Source: Owenia fusiformis (lineage: Eukaryota; Annelida; Polychaeta; Sabellida; Oweniidae). Taken from it: a stretch of DNA of 64,000 nt. A program made the translations under genes and the position numbers. Under the pieces are notes generated by a model. It saw only the letters and a program-made list of their open reading frames with translations. It was not told where the DNA came from and ran no database searches. Below are positions 13,306 through 27,600 of the stretch, one piece after another; positions within the stretch are counted from its first letter, which is position 1; the number at the start of each line of letters is the position of its first letter. The DNA is taken from the NCBI GenBank assembly GCA_903813345.2, contig CAIIXF020000001.1, positions 23,269,915 to 23,333,914 on the forward strand, given 5' to 3'.

Positions 13306-16300
13306 CAGTTGTATCAAATTAAGTACAATGGGATGGAGTTTTTATATAATATAGGAATGGATGTATAACAAACAGTATAGTAAGACAAATACTTCCTGTA
13401 GTACACCATCCTGAAAAACAGACAATTCATTTTCTGATGTTTCAAAAAGCCTAGGGTGATGCAAGTAGGCTGGCAGGGTTAATAGATCAAATGCAAAGTT
13501 GTTTCACAAATTCATGAAGTACATGTATACATGGAAATAGCTTGAATTTACTGATAACCTACAAAAAAGAATCTCTTTAGAGAATAATGCAGAACAATGT
13601 ATATATCGCTGCTCATACATGGGGGAACATTACACTATGTAAGAATAAATTAGACACAGATGCAGCAGAAATAATTATAAATCAAGCATCATTTTTCATA
13701 ACTTTGGCAAAGGGCAATTCAACAATCAAGAGCACTGTAAACAAACCGATTTCTTTCTTATTTTCCTGTTCCTTTGTATACATATCAGAAGGTGATTGCC
13801 TTATAGACTAAACAGTGGAGAACCATGTCATATCTTCAGGATAAAACCTAGTCTAAAACAAACAAAAGTAGTAGAGGCTTGTGAAATAAGTCGAGGTCAT
13901 TTGGGTTAACTATTCGGGGTCAGAGCACCCTGGATATAATGTTGTTAAAATTACATTACTAAACACTTTAATCTGCTGTTAATAGAAACAAGAGAATATA
14001 ATTAGACATTGATGACTGGTAGAACTGGTTTAGGAACAGGTTAAAGAAAAGTTGCAATTAAGGTAGGCACTGGACAATCAGTAATATGTACCGTGCCTAC
14101 CTTAGGATGTGACAATTTTATAAAATTTATTGTTCCTGTGAACTTAACGTCCACCAAAAAGTAATTTTCCATGAAAAGTAAATAAAATACTCTGCCATAT
14201 CCTGGATGTTTTTTTAGATTATGAAAATTAGTTTTTGATTTACAATAACAAACATCAATATCTTATTTTCCTCTGAGACCCAAAACACCATGTTGGTTGC
14301 AGGTCATATTGTTTGATACAAATTCAACATAATAACTTCGAATAAAGTTCTGATGAAAATGTTGGTTGATTTCCGCAAAAGGAAATTGTCAGCCCCATTT
14401 AACCAAATCCCTGAAAACTAAGCCTCTGGTTAAGTTAACCATGGATTACTGAATCAAAGCAAAAGATCAAATTTTCAAATTAAACGATTCTTTTCCAGGT
14501 TCCAAAATCTCATTTTCTTCACCTTTCATAGAACAAATAATTAACTCAAACTAAAATGATGTACCCTTGTGTATTATGTATATTTTTGGACCAGGTATAA
14601 GGAAAAAGACTAAAATATTATACCCATGGGTATAAGTATATTTTTGGACCAGATATAAGTAAGAATACTTGTTTATTAAGTACAGATCTGGAGTAGAATC
14701 TATTTAGAGAAGCTATAATATACATAACTAATATGTGGCTTAAAAATAGAGACGAGAAAATAGCATCATTCTTTGGGAGTTAACGGAAACACCTGAAATT
14801 GTTCTCAACTAAAATACCATTTGTTAAAACGATCATTTCAGGGTTAGCCAAAAATAATATTGTTTCGTGCAGATTGGTCTGCAGACATTCAGACATTCGC
14901 TCTTCCTGGAAAATTAACTTCATAGGCTTTGAAGTTTTTTGGCGTTTGTTTAACATTAAAATGAAATCTTCGAAATCAGCCGAGATCTAAAACTCAGAAT
15001 TTCGCCATTCAATTACACTTTTGCGGGAGACATTATTTTTCCTTCTTTCATGATTTTCTCGGACAAATGGCCAGAGCGATGTATTACAAATGGCCCGTCT
15101 AGTAACCTTATTGACATGGCAGGGAAAGCTAATTGTAGATTTAAACACGGAATGTGAGAAAGAATTTGAGAAAAACATCTGATGATAATTGTTAAATTTG
15201 ACTGCATACTGACAGATGGGAAAATCAACTTATGGGCATTTGCATCAACCAGACAGAACAAGGGGCAACATCGGGAAAAGAAAAACACATATTAGAAATA
15301 ACAGAAAATGAATTAAAACATAAAACAAACAATCTAAATCAGCTATGTGTAACCATGAAGTGTGGTTTTAGTATGCACAAGTGTTATATTAATTTACAAG
15401 TGCAAAGCATCAGTATGCAAATTGCAAAAAGGTTCCAAAATATGTCATCCAATATTCATCCTTTTGATACATTATAAGAGGGGCTATATGCGAAGATGAG
15501 CGGATTAAATACATGTTTTTTCATTTAAAAGTTGGACTTCAAATACAGGAATATTGAAAATTCTTTCTATATGGTAAAAATGTTGGGTGCTTTTGGAAAA
15601 TATTGGCCCCTTTTGAAACAATTGGGCCTCTTTTCCGAGTAACTCACCAAAAATCCATAATTAATTTCTGATGTTAAAATTCATTTATGAATATTTATAT
15701 TTAGCTAAAAGAAAATGGATATTAGATGCAACTTATATACATACAAAATGCAAACAAAAAAAAATATGATATGTTATTTGACATACTTCCACTTAAACCA
15801 ACATTTCCAAAACAATTCCCACCAATCAATCTTCTGAAATGAAACAATGAATAAAACTGTTTAAACAAATAATGGTTGAATCCTGAAGTATGTAAAATAG
15901 GCTATAACCCCATATACAAAATTATGCTAAGTCCACAATTTTTGAAACTCAGTCTAAAATTCTCTTTCACTCTCGCTTACCAAAAAAAATCTGAAAATGT
16001 TTTTAAGCTTTGAACCTAAATTCATCTGATGGTTCATTGAACCAAAAGTACCAACAAAACTAATCTAGATTGTTGAGAAAGTTTTAAGGATGTTCATCAT
16101 AATTTTAGTCAGTTATATGAATCTTTGAGCAAATTGGCAGGTACCAGACTTAAAGTTGAGTAGTTGGAATTTTCATTGACGTCATTACCTGCAATATAAT
16201 CACATTGATGCACCGATAAACCATGGCCCTTTCTTCACGAAAAAAATCAAAGCGAAAAAGAAAAATTTATGTGACAATACTGCAACACAACCTCACACAC

Positions 16301-18361
16301 GTTGATCAAATTTTGAAAGTATTCATAAATTATAAATCTTTTGAAGAATTCCAGTATTCAGGAAGGAATTTGGAAAAGACAAGTTGATATTTCTGCAAGA
16401 ACTATAATTCACTAAGTTCTCACCTGACAGCAGTGTCTAACCAACCATCGGCAGAACACACTCACAGAACCAGTTTAAGAGTCACTCAGTATGTTCGCAT
16501 GCATGTTTTCTTAAGATTTTATCATAACATTTGATTCAGAAACAATGTATTATCTTCCATTTAGGACTTGAATCTGGATAGAGAACATTTGTTTGAACTG
16601 AGTTCAATAAACTCTATGAATTTTTCTTTATTTTTGGATAATGGTTGTTTGACTGCGAGCGGAACATGACAATTGGGATGGTTTCTTAGTGCTTTAACTA
16701 GATAGCAGCAAGATGGAGGCAAAACAAATCCCATGAAAAATCAGACAAATTGCTTGAAATCAAAATGGCTACCATACATGTATTGTCAAAGATGATGTAG
16801 CATTCTTGCATGTATTTACATACTCATAGGCCTATAAAATATCAACAAAATCATTCTTTCCACCATTTTTCATAAAGCATCTTAAGCAAGTTGTCAAAAG
16901 AAAATATACCCCGCTTCAATGTATCTTCAATGTATCTATTTTTTCAGATATAGCAAAAAAAGTAAAATAACACATAAAAATGGCTGCCAATTTTCAAAAT
17001 GGCTCCCTACTTGTCAAAGTGTCATAAAAAAGTATACCATAAGTATTCACTTATCAACAAAATTGCTTCACTTTTTTCGAGATAAGCAAAAATCATAAAA
17101 TAAAGTGTAACAGCCACCATTGGTTGGTCTCCATGTTTTTTTAAAAATTAAGATATTGAATTAAAAATGAATTCCAAATGTTACTGATTCTTTTTTTGGT
17201 GTTGCTATGTTTCTTTTTATTAATTTCTGTTTATATTTCTCTTGAGCAATTGTGTTATTTTGGGTTATCCTTTTGATTCAGAAATTGTGTTAATGATCAT
17301 TGTTTCCTTTGCAGGAGGGAGATCAACAGTATTATAACCAGGTACAAAACAAACCTTGAGTCCTTATTCAAGGATAGACCTAGAAAACTAGAATTTCAGT
17401 AATGCTATCAGGTCACAAACCTTGAAAATTGAACAAGACAATTTCGGAAACGGACACCTCTCCTGATTGTAATCTCCATAACATGAACAGGCACATCAGC
17501 CCTTTCATTTCAGGTTTTGAGATTTGAGATAAAGCACCCTTTGAAGGAATATCAAAATGCATTTTTGACAACATTATCTATGTTTTCAGTAATTATGTTT
17601 CCAGATTATATTTCCTTCTTATGAAATATCAATCTTTGTCAAACCAAAGAAAAAAGGGATGTACTTGATCCTTGTACTATTACCCCAAAGAACTGTCAGA
17701 GCATTGACCTTAAACTTATTAAAGAAACTTGGAGCAACTGTTAAGTGGCAATATAACAGAGGCATTTACAAGTTGGTAAGTAAGTCTATACCATCTCATA
17801 TGCTACCACTTTCTCTCTGGGGTCAAGTTCAATTAGAAGAGGATGAGTTAGCAATAACTAGGTTGAGCTACATACTCCATAGCAAACAAACTACCTAAAA
17901 TACATTGGGGTTTCAGTTTCACAAAATTCCTGTATATGTTTTTACTGCCATCTTTACGATGAGTAGATTCTATTTGCTTCATAAAGGTCTCTAGTAGAGA
18001 GATCACTCTATGATATATCATGGTTCACCAACACTTGATACTGCTGCTTTTAAATTCTAAACCTAAATGCACATGGCATTTACACTTGTAATATTGTGTT
18101 TCTGTCTTTACGTAAAAAATAAAAAATATTTTGGCAGCCTTTTATGTATATAGCATTGGACAGTGATAATGTAAAGTAAAATGTGAAGAATGTATGTATA
18201 CAAGTACATTTAATATCATCTCCAAACAGGACCAAGCATTTACATAATAATATCAGTCATCACCTGTTATAATTGGAAAATTGTCACAAAAGTGTAACAA
18301 TTTATTAGACATGTGACCACCAATGCAAACAACCAAAAAAACCATTACAGTAACAATATGT

Positions 18362-18420
18362 CACCACTTCTTGGTGGTGACATAAAATGTGGTGACATAA
18401 AAGTTACATGGTTACAAAAT
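18362..18420. repeat. Fragment of the hairpin-tailed ATGTCACCAC repeat family
   Basis: TATGTCACCACTTCTTGGTG followed by GTGACATAAAA matches the palindromic 3' end of the repeat family best seen at 30785-30810, with a second GTGGTGACATAAAA immediately after. It is 3'-end sequence only, inside or beside ACAP intronic DNA. Confidence 0.6.
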
Positions 18421-18533
18421 TCACAACAATGAGAGTCTCCATAACAACGTGGCTTACCACTGTTTAATGGTAGGGAATGGATTGGGATCTACATTGGGCT
18501 GTCAAAAGTAAGGGAGCTAGGAAAATGTCTTAC

Positions 18534-18608
18534 CTTTTGTTGTACTAGTGTATGTCTCTCTTCCATCTCTTTACGGTCAACAGCAGCTTTAGCACTCAGT
18601 TCTTCCAC
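18534..18608 (-). CDS. ACAP: ACAP coding exon 10, last one seen
   Basis: Encodes VEELSAKAAVDRKEMEERHT then LVQQK, phase 0 at both ends, and finishes at donor GTAAGAC. In ACAP2 this point (STIQQK) is the end of the BAR domain just before the linker to the PH domain. The gene must continue leftward. Confidence 0.93.
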
Positions 18609-21600
18609 CTGGGGAGTAGAGAGAGCAATGAGAGAGCGATGGAGAAAATAATAAAATAACAACTCCACAAAGTAGTTATATGGTCAAAATATTTTTTTCT
18701 AAAATCATTATGCTTTAACTTCCAGCCATTCCTTATTAACAATATTTTATGTTTGAAATAGCACAAATGTGGAATAATTTTGAGGGATAATATGAATTAT
18801 TAATTCTCAGATGATTAGCCACCATCAAGTATGCCATCTTTAATCACTGGACAAGTATAAATCAAACCATAGGATAGTTTCTATGAGCAAATGCCATTTG
18901 GTATAGACATTGAATGTCAAATGCAGTCTGCCGTCAAAAAAAGATTGAGACCCCAACATGTTGTTAAAACATCTGTGGTGGTGACATTAAAATGGCAAAT
19001 CTACAGAGAAGCAGATCCCAACTGAATTTTAATAAGTTGCCTATGGATCATTCATTTTGAACTTTATGCCTGAAATAACAAGGCAGTGGAGGTATCCGAA
19101 TAAAAACTACACCAATGACATACCAAAATGTATAAAGACATTAACAGGAAGTTCAGTGGGATAATCATACCCCATATACAGTAGTTGACTATTAAAACTT
19201 CACCTAATTACCTGATTGGCCAGTTGTTTCATGTAGGGTTCAAGGTCATTGAAGAGGTCATTGCCTTGGTGAAAGTAGGCATTCTGGGCATGCATGTATG
19301 CCAGCATCTGAAATATTGAAGTTTAAGTCAACATTGTCTTGAAGAAAAGTAAGTCTGGCATTTACTTTGGTGATTAGAATATATGAAATTAGTTGAGAGT
19401 ATGCATCCAAGGTCTTGTAAATATTTGCTTAGTCGGCTCCTACGGCTGAATGTAGTTTCAGATGTGCAAAGCCCATTAGGAAGACTTAAAAAATTGTATG
19501 AGATGGAGATACTATTATTCAAAGCAATTAATTGAAACCAGAACAACGGCAACGCCAAAGCGTAGCGAATCCCATCAAACATTTTTCAAAAGGGGCACCT
19601 TCTACCAAAAGTGTCATTAGACAGTGTGCCATGCTTATAATATTCACATACCAAATATGAACAAAATCGCTCAACTACTTTTCGAGTTATAGTAAAATAA
19701 GTTAAAATGGTGGCCATTTTGAAAAATGGCCGCCTTCAACCAAAAGTATCATTAGACAGTGTGACATGCTTATAGTATTCACATACCAAATATGAACAAA
19801 ATCGCTCCACTACTTTTCGAGTTATAGTAAAATATGTTAAAATGGCGGCCATTTTGAAAAATGGCCACCTTCTACCAAAAGTGTCATTAGACAGTGTGCC
19901 ATGCTTATACGTATTCACGTACCAAATATGAACAAAATCGCTCCACTACTTTTCGAGTTATAGTAAAATAAGTTAAAATGGCAGCCATTTTTCAAAATGT
20001 CCGCCATTTTTCAAAATGGCCACCTTCTACCAAAAGTGTCATTAGACAGTGTGCCATGCTTACAGTATTCACATACCGAATATGAACAAAATCGCTCCAC
20101 TACTTTTCGAGTTATAGTAAAATACGTTAAAATGGCGGCCATTTTGAAAAATGACCGCCCTCTACCAAAAGTGTCATTAGACAGTATGCCATGCTTATAC
20201 GTATTCACATACCAAATATGAACAAAATCGCTCCACTACTTTTCGAGTTTTAGTAAAATAAGTTAAAATGGTGGCCATTTTTCAAAATGTCCGCCATTTT
20301 TCAAAATGGCCGCCTTCTACCAAAAGTGTGATTAGACAGCGTGCCATGCTTATAGTATTCACATACCAAATATGAACAAAATCGCTCCGCTAATTTTCGA
20401 GTTACAGCAAAAATCGTAAAATAACGAGTAAAGGCCGCCATTTTTCAAGATGGCTGCCATGTGCTTTTTTAATATCTACATTTCTAGCTTTATTAATGTC
20501 CTATATAATTTTTTTTACATTTAAAACATATTGCTATTACAGTTTTACATATTGCACCTAAATTACTGTAAAATCGGCACTAAAATGGCCGCCATTTTGA
20601 AATGAGCGGCCATTTTGAAAATCGGCTTTCGAGCAGAACTTCTACCCCCATAGGGTATATGTGTACAAAATATGAATAAAATCGGGCCAACGATATTTGA
20701 GTTATTGCCCGGACAGACGGATGGATGTACGTACGGACGGACGGATGGACGTACGTCGGACGGACGTACGGACGGACGTACGGACAGACGTACGTCAGAC
20801 GGACGTACGGACGGACGGACGGACGGATGGAGGCGTTCCCTATATCCCTTCGAACTTCGTTCGATGGGATAAAAATGAAAAACACAATATACAATACTTT
20901 ATGCTCAATAAAGACTTACTGTTACAAACGTCAGAAATTGGATTGGTTATCTCAGGATAGTTTATAATTTCAAATGTTTCATGTCATACTTACTGTATCG
21001 AGAACATCAAATCTTTTCTTGGAATGAAGAATATTCATCTGGAAATATAATACGAAGAACTAGAAAGTAGCATTGCTAACAGGTATATTGTTACTACGAA
21101 TTGTGCATTTTAACAACGAATATCTTGTTTCAAAACTTTAAATGAGGTTGATGGCCTGAATTCAGATTCTAGGATACAACATTTTTGTTGATTTTTGCGA
21201 GGAAACTGTTTTGACATTTTGATCTGCATAAGCACGTGCCTTGCTATTCATTATGATACTATTTAGTTTTTCACTCAACTGCAAATTAAAATTGTGAAAC
21301 TGATGAGAGTCATCAATTTCTATTATCTGAAAGTAGCCATTCGTGTTGAAATTTTAAGAATGCTTATGATTTTAATGATCTGTTTGAAATGTGATATATC
21401 ATGTCTTAGCTATGTATAAATCTTTGACCTCGTGATTTTGATAAATACAACAAAAGCTTTAGGAATCCTCCTCGGTAAGAATATTCTGGTAAAGTACCCC
21501 ATCTATCTTACCTGGAAGACATAATCCAGAGATGTGTGACTGAATGCTGACTTCATAGCTGTCAGTGTGTTATGTGCATCTTCATACTCTTGTGGTTTAG

Positions 21601-24600
21601 ACTTGGGCGCTTGGGCATGCTTCACAAGGGCATTGTCCATGTCATCGCTGAGCTTATCAAAATGCTTCTTAGCCTCCTTGATCTTACGAATATCACTGGA
21701 ATCAATATTTATTTCATTGGAGTGGGTGGGAATACTATTAACACAGATATGTTTCTTATGGTCTTGATTTCTACATGTAGTTTACAAATTGTACCACTGA
21801 TACATGTACTTTGAAATTTGAAAGAAACTTAAGATTTTTGGTTCTTATTATTTATTTCCCCTACAATATAATATTTAGGGTAAGGGGTAGCACATAGCCT
21901 TAATATTAACTTACTTCCTAATAAAATTGTGTAGTGTTTTACAGATAGATCTGTGTGCTTGGTCCAACAGAATCTAAAAATAGAAATGACAAAGTAATTA
22001 AGTCATTAAGTTTTAATGCACTGAAATATCACAGGTTTTAGACCATTATCGTATCATTATCACCTTTAAGGTGTTTTCTGACATACCTTTTTTTCTTTTC
22101 TTTTGTCTATGTGAAAAACTATTCCCGAAATTGCCTCTGGATATTTAGCTTAAGACCATATTTCCCAAAAATATATCTTTTTAAATTTAGGAAATCACCT
22201 TGAAGTTGTATCAAACCTAATGAGCATCCTGTTCAATTGTTCATTGACTTTGCATATTTTTTTTTATTAACACATAATTCAAAACCATAACAGACATGAC
22301 TTGCATGCCAGTTCCCCTAAATCAATGATCAACAGTAGAGAATTCTTTGACAAAATAGCCCCAACAACTTCATCAAAATTCTCCTTTTTACAACAAATAC
22401 ATTTTCATAAAAGTTCCCAAAATGGTCTGATATTGGATAGCCAAGAAATGTTTGAAAGGTCATTTTTTCTAGATATGTGTTTCAACTGAGAAATAAAAGC
22501 TAGAATCTGAGAAAAAATGCCAAAAATCAGATTTTAAATTGTCTTAATGGGTGACCAGATCAGCTTGACCTTCAAGTTTTTATACAGGCCATCAATTTCA
22601 TTCTATAAATAGAAAGTGTAACATACAACTGTCAATCAAATGTTAGAATCAGTAGAATCAGAATCAGGGGAGTGTGTTTTACTTTTCTGTTCAAATTTTG
22701 GTAGATTAGAATTTTGGTAATATTTACAAATAGTATAAATTGCTACTTATATGATATAATTTGATAAAATCTGAACAGGTCATTGTGACCATTAACAAGA
22801 AACAATGATAATTTAAATTCCATTTTAGCAACGCAGAATTCTTCCAAAATTGTAGAAATTCAGGGAAAATACATTTAAAAGTAAACATAAACATAACAAA
22901 TAAATTATATTAAGTATTTTATATTAACCTTTTTAGTTCAAACTACTGAAGCATTATAAAACTACACCTGTCTAGTTATTAGTGAAAATGTTTACAAGTC
23001 ACACTTACAGATTGGTACTTCTGTATTTCAGTCATGTCATGTGTGAATCTCCCCAGGGATTGCTGAAAGGGAAAGAACATAAATATAATCCTTAACAAGC
23101 AAAATAAAAAGGTTTTGTCAAGCTCTTCAAGCTCTTAATACAAGACTCAACGATTTTTAACAAAGCATAACCTAACAAAATGTCACCACCTGCTATTTGG
23201 TACAGATGCCAAACACTGACCACCAAACACCAGCCACAGAAAAGTTGGAGACTATAACACTTTGTCACTCTTATGTTAGTGACATAAAAATATGTACTGT
23301 ACTCTACTGCACATACAAAAATATATTTTGTTTGTGTTTTAAGATATCAACTCGTGGTGTTTTCATTGTACAATATACATGTAAAAGTATGACTTCTTAT
23401 ATCTCAATAGGAAACAATACAATACAGGCATAATTGAAACTAAAATATTTTGAAATTGAGTAACATGATGACCCAAAAAATGCAACCCTCTAATTTTGAA
23501 GTAACCCCCATTTGAAATATGTAGATAATCTCGAATTATATCATTCAAAAACATTCAAACAATTGCAATTTCCTTTTAGATTTTTGTCTTTGCCATTATT
23601 CATGGGTTATCAATAATATGTACAATATGTATTTACAAACTTGCTTTGAATAATTTTTGATTTGAATGATTTTATGTGAGAGCAGGCCAAGATGGAAAAC
23701 ATGATCACAAAATTGTTGATGGAAACTAAGTTCACCTCTATAGTTCTATTAACACACTCTCTCTACACTAAAACATTGAAGAAGATTTCACCAAAATTTA
23801 GAAACTTATTTCAAAGAGAGTTACATTTCTGAATCACCCTATATTGTAATAGGATTCAATAGGTACATTCATAGTGTACCATCGTAAAATATTACAACAC
23901 AATGACGGAATCTTAACGCATACATTATACTACATCAAGGCAAAAAGCAATAAAGTATATAAAATGTAAATAATGAAGTAATGCCATATATGCAGAAACC
24001 AAAGAGTAAACAACACTAAAAAGCAAATACAATTACTACATGTATATATAATGAAGCTATTATAAATAAATACAAAATACATACAATGAAATAAATTGGC
24101 GCATACAGGGCTTCATTAGAATTACTGTCAATCAGGAATTTTAGAAACATGAAACCAGTTGCAAAAATCCACGTAGCAACATATAATTTTGCTAGGATCA
24201 ACAGGAGACAAGGCATTTAGCTTGCAAAATGTCACCACCTGCCATTTCGTACAGATGCTGACCACTGAATGCCAAACATCAACCACCAAATGCCAAACAA
24301 CAACTGCCAAACACAGTCCACAAGAAAGTTAGAGACTATGTCGTGACAAAAAAATTGCCTGATCACGCCTGACCATCGACAAGGTACAGTCACGTGACAG
24401 TGACAAAATATACCGTAGTACACTTTTGATGTACTATGTCATTTCCGCCATTTTAGATCGCCATTTTCTAGAATGAGGAAGCGAGGCAAGAACTAGCATT
24501 GATTTGATCAATATTGTGTCAGTTCATCATCAGGTAGTTGTTGCATTCAATTTGTAATTAAGTTGCAAATGTGCATATCTACTTCAAATGATCCTCAGCA

Positions 24601-27600
24601 ACTTCAATATCTTGTTATAGATCTACCCAGTACGTCAGGGATCTCTAAATCCTGACTGAATTTCGCAAAATTCTCTCTAACTTTTGTTTTGCTTTGCAAA
24701 TAACAGCCAAACTACGACTAACACAACTTAAGATAAGTATACAAATATACATCCAGAGTTAATGCAAAACCGTTTTTTACTTTGGATGCTACTACGAAAA
24801 ATAGATAATGTATGTTGTCAACTCGAATGTATGTTGTCACATTGGCCTTACAGATCTCAATTCACAGTTAATTTTACAGTGAATGAAATGCTATAATGTA
24901 CGTGTAGTAATAGAAGGAACATATTTGATAATAAAGTAATAATAATGATAGGCATATCAGATATATTTACTCTAATATTTTGTCCGTTAATCCATAATAA
25001 ATTTCAATGTTACTAATTCTTTTTTTGTGTTCCATAACCTGGCTTTTGAACTTCTGCACTTTCCAGATATACAGAGTGTCCCAAAGTATGCCCCCCCCCC
25101 CCCCCCTAGGCAGACATATACCAATTTCCCCATAGTTGTATGTGTCATATATCATTTTTAAGCTTATCCAAAGTTACATATGATGGTTCAAATGGTAAAA
25201 AGTAACAGGCATTTTAAAAATTAGCATTTTGCCAAAAAGATTTCAGTATCCTGGAAACAGCCCTGACCTGAATGTGACAGAAAATATTGATGCTATTCTC
25301 GAATATAGGATGGATATTGAGTTCTAAATAGAGGACGTTTAGGGTAGATACTCCAAGGAAACTCTTCTTATGCCTTAAAAGGGTTTTATGAGGATAACAA
25401 AATGCCATATCCCTATTTGAAGCCTGTTTAAGGTCATATATGGAAAGTATTTCTGCTGTTAACATGGCGGCTAAGGAGACACACCGACTATTGTTTTGGT
25501 GTAAAACTGACTTTAATTTTGGCCAAACACTAACTTTTGAAATTCCTGTAACTATTTTCCATTTGTGAGTTGAACCATGATACTCGGCAAATTAATGTAA
25601 CTTTGGATGAGCTTTAAAATGATATATGACACATACTATGGAGACATTGGTATATGTCTGCCTAGGGGGCCCATACTTTCGGGACACCCTGTAGCATACA
25701 TTTTGAAAGTCATCTTGGATTAGCTAGTATAGATCTCTCCATGCAACTAAACATAACGTAACGTACCAACGCCGAGTGGTCAAAGAGGTCGGAAAATAAC
25801 ACGCCATGGTCACATATTAATCACCATATTAACACTTTCATAAAATAAAATAGCATTCAACGAAAAAATCACTTTTACCTGTTTATCTGTACTAGGGATA
25901 CATGAGCATGTTCGTTGAATTTCAATTACAGGGACAACATACACTGTGAGTTGACAACGTACATTTCTGATTTTTTAAATTATACTAAATGCATGAATAT
26001 TTATTAAATCTTCACCCGTCTTAAACTGTGTAGTTTAGAGAAACACATTCTCATAAAAATATTCGACACTCTGAGACGTCAGTGGAGAAAATTATCAAAG
26101 GAAATGTGTAAAAACAACATTTTTCCAACCGAACAATTGTATGGGTAGACTTACAACGAAAAAAATCGAGCACTGCTCGAAGATCTTTTAACGTAATTAG
26201 AAAAATAAATGTCTTTGAAATCGAATACACGCAAAATCAAACATGAAATGCTTTATGTATTCCTCAAATTTATTTTTGAAAACCTGCATCAAACCTACAT
26301 CATAGTCTTTGCTTAAAATCAGTTAATAGTGACATAGTACATCAAAAGTGTACTACGGTATATTTTGTCACTGTCACGTGACTGTACCTTGTCGATGGTA
26401 AGGCGTGCTGATGCCTGCTAATGAAAGCTCTGGTCATATCAATATGCTATGGGGCATACAAAGCAATAAAGGGTGGTTGCTTCTGAAGCCTTATGATCAT
26501 CTTTCACATTATGCCACCCCCCTCCCCTTTGTTACTCTAACCCTATGTATAAAAGCATGGAACAGTTAATAGACTAGCTAGAGGGATTGATCCTACAAAT
26601 ATTAAATATGGATTTACACACTAAAATTCATTATTCTTTCTGCTGATAAATGGAGGAATTTGTCAACATTGTTGGGAGACTATATGCACTAGCAACTTAA
26701 TGTAGGTTCAGGGCACTGTCAACCTCCAAATACAGGATTCCAGACAGCATCCAATCTGTTCCTTTCTTCGAGTCCTACCTTTGGAGGATGGGGCACTGGG
26801 GAACTGTAGAAATATCTAACTAGTACTAAGTACTGTACAGGCAAATGTCAAGTTAGTAATAACTGTTCCATGCATAATACAAAATCGCACAATTTCAATA
26901 TACAGTAAAACTTGTGTATAGTGAACATTTTTTTGCCAAGAAAAAACGTTCACTGTAGGTAGGTGTTCACTAGAGAGAGGGTAATTTATACAGAAGTCAG
27001 TGGACTATGTGCGTAGGAAGGGTGTCCACTAGGGACAGGTGTTCACTAGAGAGAGGTGTTCACTAAGACAGGTTTTACTGTATCTAAATTCCCTTAATTG
27101 CTTCTGCTGGGAGCTCACAATTATTTACAACAGTTCTCTATCATATTTTTTGCAGCTAAAGGAAACTATGGGCTTTTCTCTTGAAGGTCCATGACAAAAC
27201 AATATTGGGGTTTATTATGCACCTTGTCTAGATATTGAAATCTGATTTGTTCTAAGCTGCCATACCTGGCTTTTTTGAAAAACTGATGAGTATTTTTTAA
27301 TATTGATCAAAAGACCGTCCAGTATTTTTTGAGAATCCCACCTAAGAATTTTATATCACTATAACTTGAGTATTATTTGAAATAAATACACATATCGTGT
27401 GCCAAACAAAACAAGTTTACATTATCAGTAAAAAAAATTAATAAGTCAGAACTTGGGTGCAATAAAAATGCTATACTAAATGAAAAAGAAAATTCCGGGA
27501 TGACGCTTTCTCGTTCAGTGTAAATGAAAACTGAAGCCATCTGAATTGTTAGAAAAACCAAAAGTTCCAAAATTTAGGTAGTACTGTACACTCAAAATCG

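Larger units (their letters stand above)
12473..18533. other. Non-coding stretch, candidate ACAP intron
   Basis: No exon with a recognisable family signature was found. A tract of short tandem units lies at about 13165-13305, and diverged copies of the 19.6-20.5 kb repeat lie at about 16730-17120 (AAAATGGCTGCC, TATTCAC and CGAGATAAGC-like landmarks). Open frames at 12487-13057 and 17659-17898 have no supporting homology. The PH and ArfGAP exons expected downstream of the last ACAP exon were not identified here. Confidence 0.5.

Noticed and set aside
17659-17898. 79-codon plus-strand frame (QRTVRALTLNLLKKLGATVK)
   Set aside because: No recognisable family and no splice context on the plus strand; not enough to call a gene or transposon domain.
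20580-20967. Several open frames rich in RTDGRTDG or VRPYVRPYV
   Set aside because: Direct translations of the GGAC/GTAC microsatellite.
21567-21814. Plus-strand open frames over 21.5-21.8 kb
   Set aside because: Antisense shadows of ACAP exon 7, which has clear BAR homology on the minus strand.
25214-25465. 83-codon minus frame inside the mariner-type MITE as a transposase remnant
   Set aside because: No D,D34D or helix-turn-helix signature is visible; the element is too short and largely palindromic.
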